Assembly (NCBI GenBank): GCA_964529035.1
Contig: CAZGUG010000041.1
Location: 1 to 18,339 of the forward strand
From: CAZGUG01 sp964529035
GTDB lineage: Bacteria > Bacillota > Clostridia > Ch29
DNA: 18,339 nt
Reading direction: 5' to 3'
In this document: positions 1 through 7,595 of the stretch, one piece after another
Layout: each line of letters starts with the position of its first letter
Numbering within the stretch: position 1 is the stretch's first letter
Translations under genes and position numbers: made by a program
The notes under the pieces: generated by a model
The model's database searches: none
The model's input: the letters and a program-made list of their open reading frames with translations, nothing else
Told to the model about the DNA's origin: nothing

Positions 1-75
1 GGTGGGCCTTCAGGGATTCGAACCCCGGACCGACCGGTTATGAGCCGGTTGCTCTACCAACTGAGCTAAAGGCCC
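1..75 (-). tRNA. tRNA with CAU anticodon (tRNA-Ile2 or tRNA-Met), 3' end cut by window
   Basis: Read on the minus strand, the sequence folds into a full cloverleaf. It has a 7-bp acceptor stem (GGGCCTT with AAGGCCC), a D arm GCTC/GAGC, a 5-bp anticodon stem ACCGG/CCGGT around the loop CTCATAA, and a T arm with TTCGAAT. The discriminator base is A and the encoded CC runs into the window edge, so the final A of CCA would lie outside. The anticodon is CAU. This fits elongator Met, or the minor Ile tRNA whose C34 is changed to lysidine by TilS. The C4-G69 and C5-G68 acceptor pairs and the GG-CCTTTAGCTCAGTTGG start resemble tRNA-Ile2 of Bacillus, so I lean to Ile2, but Met is not excluded. Confidence 0.93.
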
Positions 76-98
76 AAAAACTTGCGACAACAAATATT

Positions 99-127
99 AA
101 TATACAATAAATACAATGGACTGTCAA
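99..127 (-). promoter_or_regulatory. Sigma-A-type promoter of the tRNA gene
   Basis: On the minus strand a perfect TTGACA (127 to 122) is followed by a 17-bp spacer and TATATT (104 to 99), one mismatch from the -10 consensus. Transcription would start near 92, giving a leader of roughly 17 nt before the tRNA 5' end at 75. Such strong, closely placed promoters are typical of bacterial tRNA genes. Confidence 0.72.
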
Positions 128-236
128 GTAGCAAAATAATGCTTTGCGCTTGTCAATTATTAGGGCTTTAAGCACATCGAACACTAGATTACAATTGTCT
201 TTTTTTGCATATAGAAAGATTAATATTCAATTACCA

Positions 237-265
237 TTAAAAGTGTCGCTTAAATATATTATAAT
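237..265 (+). promoter_or_regulatory. Weak candidate promoter for the beta-CASP gene
   Basis: A perfect TATAAT (260-265) lies 17 bp downstream of TTAAAA (237-242), a poor -35 match. The area is very AT-rich, so a chance match is likely. It would give a leader of about 45 nt before the ATG at 318. Nothing else is recognisable between the tRNA promoter and the coding start. Confidence 0.3.
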
Positions 266-317
266 ATATGATGAGAAGATTATTAAAGTTTTTAAAAAAA
301 ATGCAGGGGGTATATCA

Positions 318-1943
318 ATGAAGGTAACTTTTTTGGGAGCAGCGGAAATAGTGACAGGTTCCTGCTATCTAATTGAAACCGGCAAAAAAAACTTTTTGGT
401 GGATTGCGGTCTGTTTCAGGGAAAGGAAGAAGAACTGAACGAAAGGCCCTTTGAATTCGATGTTAGTTCAATCGATTTCATGATTCTGACCCACGCGCAC
501 ATAGACCACAGTGGAAGGATACCGAAACTGGTAAAGGAGGGTTTTTCAGGTCCGGTTTACTGCACCAAGGCGACAGCCGACCTTTGCTCAATCATGCTGC
601 CGGACAGCGGCCATATTCAGGAGATGGAGACAGAATGGCAGAACAGGAAAAGACTAAGGGCCGGAAGGGAACTTATAAAGCCCCTGTATACGGCAGAAGA
701 CGCAGTGCAGGCTCTGCAATACTTTCAACAATTGTACTATGGTGATGTGTTGGAGATAGATGATAATATATCGATAAGACTTATGGACGCGGGACACATC
801 CTGGGGTCTTCCATAGTGGAAATATGGATAAAGGAAAGGGGCGAAACAATAAAACTGGTGTTTTCGGGAGACCTGGGCCAAAACAACCAGCCTATACTGC
901 GGGACCCCGATACAATAAAAGAGGCGGATTATTTATTTGTTGAATCCACCTACGGCAATCGTTTACATGAAAAGTTTGAGGACAGGGTTGAAAAACTTCA
1001 TGAAATAATAGACAAAACGGTCAAAAGGGGAGGGAATGTTATAATTCCGTCCTTTGCGATAGGCAGAACCCAGGAGCTTCTGTACCATCTGAATGAACTG
1101 AAGGAGGACCCGTCCAACAGGTTTCTTGAAGGGGTTAAGGTGTTTATTGACAGCCCGCTGGCCATTTCCGCCACAAAAATATTTCAGGACAATCCTCAGT
1201 GTTTTGACGAGAATACAGTGAAGCTCTTGAAATCCGGGGACAACCCCTTTGAGTTTGATGATTTATATTTTACTAGAAAAGCGGAAGAATCCATGGAAAT
1301 AAACAAAATTAAAGGAGGCGCGGTTATTATTTCGGCCAGCGGCATGTGTGATGCCGGTCGTGTAAAACACCATCTGAAATACAACCTGTGGAGGCCGCAG
1401 GCCAGCGTTGTATTCGTTGGCTATCAGGCGGTGGGAACCCTTGGCAGACTGATAGAAGACGGAGCCAAAGAAGTGAAAATTCTTGGGGATGAAATTGGTA
1501 TTTCCGCCGAAATTTACAGAATTGAAGGCTTTTCCGGTCATGCCGACAGGGACGGATTGTTGAAATGGATATCCGCATTTACCGTAAAGCCAAAAAAGGT
1601 TTTCATGGTACACGGTGAAAAGGATTCGGCGGAGGAGCTCGCCAAATACGCTGCTGAAAAACTAGGCTTTGAGACCGTTATACCTCAAATGGGAGAAACA
1701 ATAGACATTGAGCTTTCGGGAGCAGTAAGCACCGGAAGGAGAGAAACGAAAAAAGCTGTTCTTAAAACCGAAGCTCCCGAGATAAACGAGCTTACGCTGA
1801 GAATTATGCAGATGAAGGTTCAGTTCATGGAGGCCATGGACAGCATAAACAAAAGCATTACATCCGGGGAAATTAACATGAAAGAAGCCAAACAAATCAT
1901 TGAAGAGATAGAAAGGGTGTTGGATGAGGAAAAGGCCGGCTAG
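318..1943 (+). CDS. Beta-CASP metallo-beta-lactamase-fold RNase-like protein (RNA-metabolising)
   Basis: This 541-residue protein belongs to the MBL-fold beta-CASP group, the family of CPSF-73-like and archaeal/bacterial RNA-processing nucleases. The MBL metal motif HAHIDH is at residues 59-64. The later conserved pieces follow in order: GHILGSS, SGDLGQ, PSFAIGRTQELL at the start of the beta-CASP insert, ISASGMCDAGRVKHHL, GYQAVGTLGRLI, and the C-terminal SGHADRDG and MVHGE motifs. Expected activity is zinc-dependent RNA cleavage in the cytoplasm, but the substrate is unknown. The open frame extends upstream to 144. The ATG at 318 is chosen because AGGGGG lies 7 nt before it and homology starts at once with MKVTFLGAAE. 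The last ~60 residues form a charged helix. No clear terminator follows before the MerR-like gene. Confidence 0.9.
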   Translation: MKVTFLGAAEIVTGSCYLIETGKKNFLVDCGLFQGKEEELNERPFEFDVSSIDFMILTHAHIDHSGRIPKLVKEGFSGPVYCTKATADLCSIMLPDSGHIQEMETEWQNRKRLRAGRELIKPLYTAEDAVQALQYFQQLYYGDVLEIDDNISIRLMDAGHILGSSIVEIWIKERGETIKLVFSGDLGQNNQPILRDPDTIKEADYLFVESTYGNRLHEKFEDRVEKLHEIIDKTVKRGGNVIIPSFAIGRTQELLYHLNELKEDPSNRFLEGVKVFIDSPLAISATKIFQDNPQCFDENTVKLLKSGDNPFEFDDLYFTRKAEESMEINKIKGGAVIISASGMCDAGRVKHHLKYNLWRPQASVVFVGYQAVGTLGRLIEDGAKEVKILGDEIGISAEIYRIEGFSGHADRDGLLKWISAFTVKPKKVFMVHGEKDSAEELAKYAAEKLGFETVIPQMGETIDIELSGAVSTGRRETKKAVLKTEAPEINELTLRIMQMKVQFMEAMDSINKSITSGEINMKEAKQIIEEIERVLDEEKAG

Positions 1944-2104
1944 GATAATTTATTCGGCTCAAGATTTCTGCAGAACTTTTCGATAAATACACTACACCCT
2001 TTATAAAACCGAGGATATAAAAATTATAAAAAAAATATAAAGGGAAAATATGTATATATGTAGAAACCATAAGCATAGTAACAAAATGGGAGGAAATCGG
2101 TTTT

Positions 2105-2659
2105 ATGAAGGAAGATAAAAGGCTTACAATTTCGCAGGTATCTGAGCTGGTCGGCTATAAACCCCACGTGATAAGGTTTTATGAAAAGGAATTCAACCTA
2201 ATAATACCACGGAACAAATCGGGTCACAGATACTTTTCCTATAAAGAAGTGGAAACGCTGCAGTATATTAAACAGCTTCAGGAAAAGGGACTTACAAACA
2301 ATCAAATAAAGCTTATACTCAAATCCCCCGAAATAATTGTGGGAGAGGACGGACAGAGCAGGGAAATAGCAGTTGCCAAGACTGCGCTGCCGTTGGAGGA
2401 TACATCTCATCAGGAGCTGCAGGACAGCCTGCTTAAGTTTAAAGAAGAAATCATGGGGGGATTTGAGGGTATTACTGAAAACATCAGGGAACTAACCGAC
2501 GAAATCAGATCCAAGGATAAGGATATTCTTTTCTGCGAGAATGCAAAACTAAAACTGGATGTCAAGCGTAAGGCTTACGAGGTTGCCGAATTAAAGGAAC
2601 AGTTAAAGAGAGAAAAAAACAGAAAAAAAACCCTTTTGGGCAAACTATTCTACAGATGA
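2105..2659 (+). CDS. MerR-type helix-turn-helix protein with long coiled-coil tail
   Basis: The 184-residue protein has an N-terminal MerR-like winged helix (about residues 6-75), with LTISQVSELVGYKPHVIRFYE as recognition region and GHRYFSYKEVETLQYIKQLQEKGL as the wing/second helix. After a linker around 80-100, residues ~105-175 are almost entirely charged heptad-like helix, ending in the basic stretch REKNRKKTLLGKLFYR. There is no cysteine pair or ligand-binding domain typical of metal- or drug-sensing MerR proteins. It could be a DNA-bound regulator or a structural chromosome-binding protein built like RacA; I cannot decide. GGGAGG lies 11 nt before the ATG. The stop overlaps ATGA at 2656, and the HAD-like gene follows directly, so the two are probably co-transcribed. 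Confidence 0.82.
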   Translation: MKEDKRLTISQVSELVGYKPHVIRFYEKEFNLIIPRNKSGHRYFSYKEVETLQYIKQLQEKGLTNNQIKLILKSPEIIVGEDGQSREIAVAKTALPLEDTSHQELQDSLLKFKEEIMGGFEGITENIRELTDEIRSKDKDILFCENAKLKLDVKRKAYEVAELKEQLKREKNRKKTLLGKLFYR

Positions 2660-2676
2660 ATTGGGAGGAAAATCCT

Positions 2677-3384
2677 TTGGATATAAGAGCATTGACCTTT
2701 GATTTTTGGAATACCCTTGCCATTGACAGTAAGCCGGCAATGGTACGGGAACTGGCGGCGGAAAGAATGACGACCGAACTGAAAAAAGCAGGAATTGAGA
2801 TAAGCAATGAAGATATGTTCATAGCATTTGCAGAGTGTAGAAGTATATGTTATTCCTATCAGGAAGACAAGGAAATTGATTTTGTACCAAAGGAACAGCT
2901 GGATTGGATATTGAAGTATTTTAAAATAGAAGCACCGCAGGACATGTGGAACAGATTGTTCATACACTATACCACTTCACTCTTTGATATACCCCCTACT
3001 TTTACTGAAGGTTTGGCCGGGGTTCTGGAAAAACTCAAACAAAGTTACAAACTGGCGGTCATATGCAATACCGGCCGTACACCGGGATGGGTGGTGCGGA
3101 AAATATTGAAGGACTATTTGCTGGAGCAGTATTTCGATGCTTTGGTATTTTCGAACGAAACCGGGATAGCAAAGCCAAATCCCGCCATATTTGAAATAAC
3201 GGCCCGGCTGCTTAATACCAAGCCGCCCCAAATAATGCATGTGGGCGACGACCCGACAACCGATGTGGGTGGAGCCCTGAGAGCCGGTTTCAGGGCAGGC
3301 TGGTACAATCCTATCGGTATAGAGAAGGATGTGGAATGCGATATAATAATAGAAAGTCTTGACGAGCTGTTAGAGATTGAGTAA
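2677..3384 (+). CDS. HAD-superfamily hydrolase-like protein with DFW motif I
   Basis: This haloacid dehalogenase-superfamily protein (235 residues from the chosen start) has motif I LTFDFWNTL with candidate nucleophile D9, motif II ICNTG (N131-T132), motif III Lys in IAKPNP (K166), and motif IV VGDDPTTD (D191, D192, D196). The alpha-helical cap lies at about residues 18-95. Motif I has Trp where phosphatases have the second Asp, as some HAD subfamilies do, so phosphatase activity is not certain. An ATG at 2656 overlaps the MerR-like stop. However, GGGAGG at 2663-2668 lies inside that extension, 8 nt before an in-frame TTG at 2677 that gives MDIRALTFD, the usual distance to the nucleophile, so I prefer TTG. 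Its 3' end is folded into the terminator hairpin. Confidence 0.85.
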   Translation: MDIRALTFDFWNTLAIDSKPAMVRELAAERMTTELKKAGIEISNEDMFIAFAECRSICYSYQEDKEIDFVPKEQLDWILKYFKIEAPQDMWNRLFIHYTTSLFDIPPTFTEGLAGVLEKLKQSYKLAVICNTGRTPGWVVRKILKDYLLEQYFDALVFSNETGIAKPNPAIFEITARLLNTKPPQIMHVGDDPTTDVGGALRAGFRAGWYNPIGIEKDVECDIIIESLDELLEIE

Positions 3385-3415
3385 GGGTATTCCTTACTCA
3401 ATCTCTACATATTTT
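3371..3415 (+). terminator. Strong hairpin overlapping the end of the HAD-like gene
   Basis: Positions 3371-3386 and 3392-3407 form a perfect 16-bp stem with a 5-nt loop (GTATT), followed by CATATTTTG. The stem contains the last four codons and the TAA of the HAD-like gene. The uridine run is short and interrupted, so termination may be partial. The hairpin could also protect the mRNA 3' end. Confidence 0.7.
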
Positions 3416-3549
3416 GCTCCCGTATCTATAAAACGACCGATTGAAATCCTTAATATTTCCAAGTATCCAATTATTGTTCATTGTATAGTTTAGCTTTACA
3501 ATAAGAATAATATTCATAAAGGTAATATAATAATAAGGAGTGACGGATT

Positions 3550-3978
3550 TTGAAGCTGTCTGAAATTATGACACGGGATGTAAGGAGTATAGATAGTACG
3601 GATACGGTACAACAGGCTGCCAGGATTATGAAGGACCTTAATGTCGGTTCAATACCTGTAACCGAAGGAGGCAGGGTAGTTGGGATGTTAACCGACAGGG
3701 ATGTTGTTTTGAGAAACGTAGCGGACGGTAAAACGCCGGAAAACACAAGGGTTGAAGAAGTAATGTCAAAAACGGTGGTAACGGCTGCACCGGATATGGA
3801 TGCCCATGAAGCCGCCGACATAATGGCTCAGAACCAGATAAGAAGACTTCCTGTAATGGAAAACGACAGAATGGTCGGTATTGTGTCCATCGGTGATTTG
3901 GCGGTAAAGAATATTTACGAGAACGAGGCCGGTGAAGCCCTGAGCAGTATTTCCAAGCCAAGCAGGCCTTCTTTGTAA
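3550..3978 (+). CDS. Two-CBS-domain protein
   Basis: This 142-residue soluble protein consists of two tandem CBS domains (about residues 5-60 and 68-125) and nothing else. Signature pieces are LSEIMTRDVRSIDSTDTVQQAARIM, GSIPVTEGGRVVGMLTDRDVV, VEEVMSK, and RRLPVMENDRMVGIVSIGDLAV. CBS pairs (Bateman modules) bind adenine nucleotides and regulate partner enzymes or transporters. As a stand-alone module its partner is unknown. The start is TTG, supported by AAGGAG ending 9 nt upstream; no ATG gives a better fit. The gene is monocistronic, flanked by hairpins at 3371 and 4019. Confidence 0.9.
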   Translation: MKLSEIMTRDVRSIDSTDTVQQAARIMKDLNVGSIPVTEGGRVVGMLTDRDVVLRNVADGKTPENTRVEEVMSKTVVTAAPDMDAHEAADIMAQNQIRRLPVMENDRMVGIVSIGDLAVKNIYENEAGEALSSISKPSRPSL

Positions 3979-4018
3979 AACAAGTCCAAGGGTCATTTTG
4001 CAGTGCAGATATACATTT

Positions 4019-4049
4019 GCCGGTTTCTTTGAGACCGGCTCTTTATATT
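4019..4049 (+). terminator. Intrinsic terminator after the CBS gene
   Basis: GCCGGTTTC (4019-4027) pairs with GAGACCGGC (4031-4039) through nine pairs, one of them G-T, around a TTT loop. It is followed by TCTTTATATTT. Confidence 0.75.
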
Positions 4050-4149
4050 TAAAAGTCTTTCTGCTGTGTCGTTCATAATTTTCCCTTTCAATTAACACAA
4101 AAGGATAATAAAATATACCTATAGACATATGCACCGGGAGGTAGGACGT

Positions 4150-4698
4150 TTGAGAAAACTGATTAAATTCTTTCTGGTTTTTTTAAGGATAGGGGCATTT
4201 ACCTTTGGCGGGGGGCTTGCAATGCTCCCTTTGATAGAAAGGGAAATTGTGGATAAAAACGAATGGATGACAAAGGAGGAATTCATAGACATTATTGCCG
4301 TTACCCAGTGTATGCCCGGGGTAATTGCCGCCAACACGGCCATATATCTCGGGTATCATCTTTTCGGGTTTTGGGGGACAGTCTTCGGTGTACTGGGAGC
4401 GATTCTGCCCTCCTTTGTAATTATGATGGTTGCAGCGGAATTCTTTCTGACCTTCAGGGACAGCCCGGTTATTCAGGCGGTGTTTATGGGTATACGGCCG
4501 GCCATAGCGGTTCTGATCTTTTCTGCAGCGGTCAGGCTCAGCAAAGTGGTTGATAAAACCGCCTATAATATTGTGATAGCCGTTGTTTCATTTGCCTTGA
4601 TAAGTTTTTGGGGGTTACATCCCATAATTGTGATAGTGGGAGCGGCACTGCTTGGAATACTGGTTAAGGGGAGGTCTGAAAATGAGAGCGCTGATTGA
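4150..4698 (+). CDS. Chromate transporter (CHR family), first half-size subunit
   Basis: This 182-residue integral membrane protein is a short CHR-family subunit. It has the family opening RIGAFTFGGGLAMLPLIEREI, then QCMPGVIAANTA and several hydrophobic segments. Half-size CHR proteins are encoded as adjacent pairs and are thought to work together. Chromate export is the named activity, while the physiological substrate in such bacteria is often unclear. An ATG at 4129 would place the GGGAGG (4136-4141) inside the coding sequence. The TTG at 4150, 8 nt after that GGGAGG, gives the family-typical N terminus MRKLIKFF, so I chose it. The end overlaps the next gene by 17 bp. Confidence 0.88.
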   Translation: MRKLIKFFLVFLRIGAFTFGGGLAMLPLIEREIVDKNEWMTKEEFIDIIAVTQCMPGVIAANTAIYLGYHLFGFWGTVFGVLGAILPSFVIMMVAAEFFLTFRDSPVIQAVFMGIRPAIAVLIFSAAVRLSKVVDKTAYNIVIAVVSFALISFWGLHPIIVIVGAALLGILVKGRSENESAD

Positions 4699-5209
4699 AC
4701 TTTTTTTTACCTTTTCGAAGATAGGAGCCTTCAATTTCGGAGGCGGATATGCAATCCTTCCCCTCATAGAAAAGGAGATGGTAATAAACAACGGTTGGAT
4801 GACCACCCACGATTTCATAGACTTGGTTGCTCTATCCCAGGTGACACCGGGGCCAATATCAATTAACAGCGCTACTTTCATCGGTTACAGGCTGTTCGGT
4901 ATTTCCGGTGCAGCATATGGAACACTGGGCCTTATATTCCCGGCTTTCTTCATTGTCATATTTGCAGCAACTGCAATACAAAAATACAGAAACAGCAGTT
5001 GGATGAACTGCGCCTTTTTAAATCTGAGGCCGGCAGTAATCGGTCTTATTACATCGGCAACCCTGAGCCTTGGCAGGACATCCATAGTAGATTTAAGGTC
5101 TGTGCTGATTGCCGGGCTTACCGCTGTATTGGTATTTAAAACCAAGCTGCATCCGGTTGTAATTATACTGATATCGGGGGCCGTAGGTGGTGTTTTTTAC
5201 TTCGGATAG
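4682..5209 (+). CDS. Chromate transporter (CHR family), second half-size subunit
   Basis: The 175-residue membrane protein is a paralogue of its upstream neighbour. KIGAFNFGGGYAILPLIEKE matches the first subunit's opening, and QVTPGPISINSA matches its QCMPG segment, followed by hydrophobic helices. Together the two correspond to the two halves of a full-length ChrA. The ATG at 4682 has GGGGAGG ending 6 nt upstream and begins inside the last codons of the first subunit, so translation is probably coupled. The gene ends 22 bp from a convergent lipoprotein gene, with no obvious terminator between them. Confidence 0.88.
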   Translation: MRALIELFFTFSKIGAFNFGGGYAILPLIEKEMVINNGWMTTHDFIDLVALSQVTPGPISINSATFIGYRLFGISGAAYGTLGLIFPAFFIVIFAATAIQKYRNSSWMNCAFLNLRPAVIGLITSATLSLGRTSIVDLRSVLIAGLTAVLVFKTKLHPVVIILISGAVGGVFYFG

Positions 5210-5231
5210 ATGAACAATGAAGAGTATGAAT

Positions 5232-6071
5232 TCAATAGGGTATTACCGTCTTTTCCACCCGGTTTGTGCCATCGTCGTATTCGAATCTATAAGAGCTCTC
5301 AAGAGGAATTAATACCAGTACCCTCCCCGAGATTCTTCCGTTGGGCGGCAGCAGAATCCCGGTAAAAGAATTCTCAAGATGCCTGCTGTACTCCGGATGG
5401 TAGGAGTATGCGCTGTCATCCGAAGTATAAAGTTTTATGTATTCAGGCTTTACCGGTACGTCCTTTTCTCCCTCATTGATTATGTTTACCCATAGTTTTA
5501 AAAATACAGTATTATCACTAACCTGTACCGGTATGCTGCCTATTGAAAACTCCCTTGTATATATATTGTCCAGGGCAATCTTAAGTATGCCGGAACCTCC
5601 TTCGTATGTCAGCATCTTTTTTTTCAGGGTTTCAATATCCCTGGGAGAAATTACATGCTGCTCATTACTTTCCGATTTGTTTTTGTAATGCTCCAAAAGG
5701 CTGCGTACCGGCTGGCTGTCCTTATATCCAAGGGCGGTCTCCAGGGAAGATACGGCAAGGTGGTATTTTTCTTGCGTATAGTATTCGCCGGCCTTGTTAA
5801 CATGCATTTCAAAAAGTGTATGGGTAAGTTCATCTATTTTTTCCCGGGCAGCGGGGTAATGGGTTTGATCATCCTCGTCAACCTGCCTGAAGGCCTCAAG
5901 GGCCTTATCCGTCATACCGTCTTCATAAAGCCGCATCGCTTCATCGAATATTTGTGCCGAAGTCTCGGATACGGCATCGGCCTGGTTTTGGCCGTCGCTG
6001 CTGCATCCTGACATTCCCAAAACCGATGATACCAGCACGGTTATAATAAAAAAGCAAAATAATTTTTTCAT
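5232..6071 (-). CDS. Lipoprotein with TPR-like helices and DUF4352-like C-terminal domain
   Basis: The 279-residue protein begins with a lipoprotein signal: MKK, a hydrophobic core (residues 5-19), then GMSGC with C23 as the likely lipidated cysteine. Residues ~38-125 contain helical pairs that look like degenerate TPRs, for example EAMRLYEDGMTDKALEAFRQV and AGEYYTQEKYHLAVSSLETAL. The C-terminal ~100 residues (from about 170) look like a beta-sandwich of the DUF4352/telokin-like kind: VFLKLWVNIINEGEKDVPV, then a proposed polar rim and a strand pair around GRISGRVLVLIP. Its role is unknown; it should sit on the outer face of the membrane. The start has AGGAGG 6 nt upstream. It is divergent from miaB and convergent with the CHR pair. 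Confidence 0.8.
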   Translation of the reverse strand: MKKLFCFFIITVLVSSVLGMSGCSSDGQNQADAVSETSAQIFDEAMRLYEDGMTDKALEAFRQVDEDDQTHYPAAREKIDELTHTLFEMHVNKAGEYYTQEKYHLAVSSLETALGYKDSQPVRSLLEHYKNKSESNEQHVISPRDIETLKKKMLTYEGGSGILKIALDNIYTREFSIGSIPVQVSDNTVFLKLWVNIINEGEKDVPVKPEYIKLYTSDDSAYSYHPEYSRHLENSFTGILLPPNGRISGRVLVLIPLESSYRFEYDDGTNRVEKTVIPY

Positions 6072-6233
6072 TGGCTGCCTCCTGATAATGGAAGGATTTT
6101 ATGTATATATTAACATAAGAGTGGATATATTTTAAGCATTTTTAGCCGAGTACCCGGGAAATGACAATAATTCGACGTGGTTCTTGTTTTGAAAGCCGTA
6201 GGAGTATAGAATATAGAGGAAGGGAGAGGTTTC

Positions 6234-7595
6234 ATGAAAGGAAATGCAAAGGGAAAAAAGTATATTATTAAGACCTGGGGCTGCCAGATGAATGTACACG
6301 ATTCGGAAAAAATCGCAGGAACGGCTGCCTCCCTTGGTTATGAGGCAGTGGATTCCGAAGAAAAGGCGGACCTTATCATATTCAACACTTGCTGCGTGAG
6401 GGAACACGCCGAGTTGAAAGTGTATGGCAATCTTGGCAGATTGAAAAGATTAAAGGCAAAAAACCCGGATATTATAATAGCCGTTTGCGGCTGCATGACA
6501 CAGCAGAAGGAAGTGGCACAGCACATTGCCAAGAGATATCCCTTTGTGGATATAGTTTTTGGTACAAACAAGATACACAAACTGGCTGAATTTATTGCCA
6601 ACGCAAAGGCGGCGGGCGGAACCATAGTCGATATCAAGGAGGATACCGAAGGGAAAATAATAGAAGGAGTGCCGGTCCACAGGGAGGACGGTTTAAAGGC
6701 CTGGGTTGCGGTTATGCACGGCTGTGACAATTACTGCTCCTACTGCATAGTACCCTATGTAAGGGGCAGGGAAAGAAGCAGAAAAAAAGAGCATATCATT
6801 GATGAAATAAAGGAACTTGGACAAAATGGAATCAAGGAAGTAACCCTGTTGGGCCAGAATGTGAATTCCTATGGCAGGGATCTTGACGAAGAAACGGATT
6901 TCGCGATGCTTCTGAGGGATGTAAACCGTATAAACGGTATAGAAAGAATACGATTTGTAACATCCCATCCGAAGGACTTAAGTTCCGGCCTGATTTACGC
7001 AATAAGGGACTGTGAAAAGGTATGCGAGCATATTCATCTTCCATTTCAGGCAGGGAGCAGCAGAATACTTGAAAAGATGAACAGGAAATACACTAAGGAG
7101 CAGTATATTGAGCTGGCAAACAGAATAAAATCAGAGATCCCGGACGCTTCGATAACCACTGATATAATGGTCGGGTTTCCGGGGGAGACAGAGGAGGATT
7201 TTCTGAATACCCTGGATGTGGTTGAAAAAGTAAGGTTTGATTCAGCCTTTACCTTTCTGTATTCAAAAAGGAAGGGTACTCCGGCGGAAAAAATGGACGG
7301 CCAGGTACCCGACCGCATTAAACATGAAAGACTAAACAGGATTTTGGATTTGACCCAGAAGATTACCGCCCGGAACAACAGGCTGCTTAGGGACAAAAAT
7401 TTGGAAGTATTGGTTGAGGGGATAAGCAAGACCCATGCAAATCGGTTGACCGGAAGAACAAGAACCAACAAGATAGTCCATTTCGAAGGAGGGGCCGACC
7501 TCATAGGCAGGCTGGTTCCGGTAAAAATAACAAAGCCGCAGAGTTGGTCTTTGTACGGGGAGGTAGCCTATGACAGGGCAGAGGATAGAGCATGA
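6234..7595 (+). CDS. miaB: tRNA-2-methylthio-N6-dimethylallyladenosine synthase MiaB
   Basis: MiaB is a radical-SAM methylthiotransferase that converts i6A37 to ms2i6A37 in tRNAs reading UNN codons. The N-terminal UPF0004 domain provides cluster ligands C17 (TWGCQMN), C53 (NTCCVRE) and C87 (CGCM), at the standard family spacing. The radical-SAM cysteines are C164, C168 and C171 in GCDNYCSYCIVPYVRGRERSR. Downstream come TLLGQNVNSYG, the SHPKDLS region and a C-terminal TRAM domain from about residue 380. At 453 residues it has the normal length. The substrate is made by MiaA, encoded downstream at 12447. The ATG has a GGGAGAGG just upstream. The end overlaps the next gene by 26 bp. Confidence 0.97.
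   Translation: MKGNAKGKKYIIKTWGCQMNVHDSEKIAGTAASLGYEAVDSEEKADLIIFNTCCVREHAELKVYGNLGRLKRLKAKNPDIIIAVCGCMTQQKEVAQHIAKRYPFVDIVFGTNKIHKLAEFIANAKAAGGTIVDIKEDTEGKIIEGVPVHREDGLKAWVAVMHGCDNYCSYCIVPYVRGRERSRKKEHIIDEIKELGQNGIKEVTLLGQNVNSYGRDLDEETDFAMLLRDVNRINGIERIRFVTSHPKDLSSGLIYAIRDCEKVCEHIHLPFQAGSSRILEKMNRKYTKEQYIELANRIKSEIPDASITTDIMVGFPGETEEDFLNTLDVVEKVRFDSAFTFLYSKRKGTPAEKMDGQVPDRIKHERLNRILDLTQKITARNNRLLRDKNLEVLVEGISKTHANRLTGRTRTNKIVHFEGGADLIGRLVPVKITKPQSWSLYGEVAYDRAEDRA

Noticed and set aside
144..317. 58-codon N-terminal extension of the beta-CASP protein
   Set aside because: The extension is low in homology-like content, crosses an AT-rich promoter-like area, and the ATG at 318 has a good ribosome binding site directly before the conserved MKVTFLGAAE.
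1960..1979. TTCTGCAGAA palindrome after the beta-CASP gene as a terminator
   Set aside because: There is no loop and only a short run of T follows, so it cannot form a normal terminator hairpin.
1997..2044. 9-bp inverted repeat CCCTTTATA / TATAAAGGG with a 30-nt gap upstream of the MerR-like gene
   Set aside because: It lies in very AT-rich DNA with wide spacing and does not look like a MerR operator, which normally sits in a 19-20 bp promoter spacer. Chance is the simplest explanation.
4129..4149. ATG at 4129 as the start of the first CHR subunit
   Set aside because: The GGGAGG would lie inside the coding sequence, no site precedes that ATG, and the TTG at 4150 gives the family-typical N terminus.
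4652..4681. Upstream TTG start for the second CHR subunit
   Set aside because: It would put the GGGGAGG inside the gene; the ATG at 4682 has correct spacing and the expected N terminus.
4150..5209. Overlapping CHR genes as a frameshifted single ChrA
   Set aside because: Each half has its own ribosome binding site, start and complete domain, and paired half-size CHR genes are a known arrangement.
7046..7504. Long minus-strand open frames inside miaB, mutS, mutL and others
   Set aside because: They are shadows of strongly conserved plus-strand genes, without ribosome binding sites or recognisable domains.
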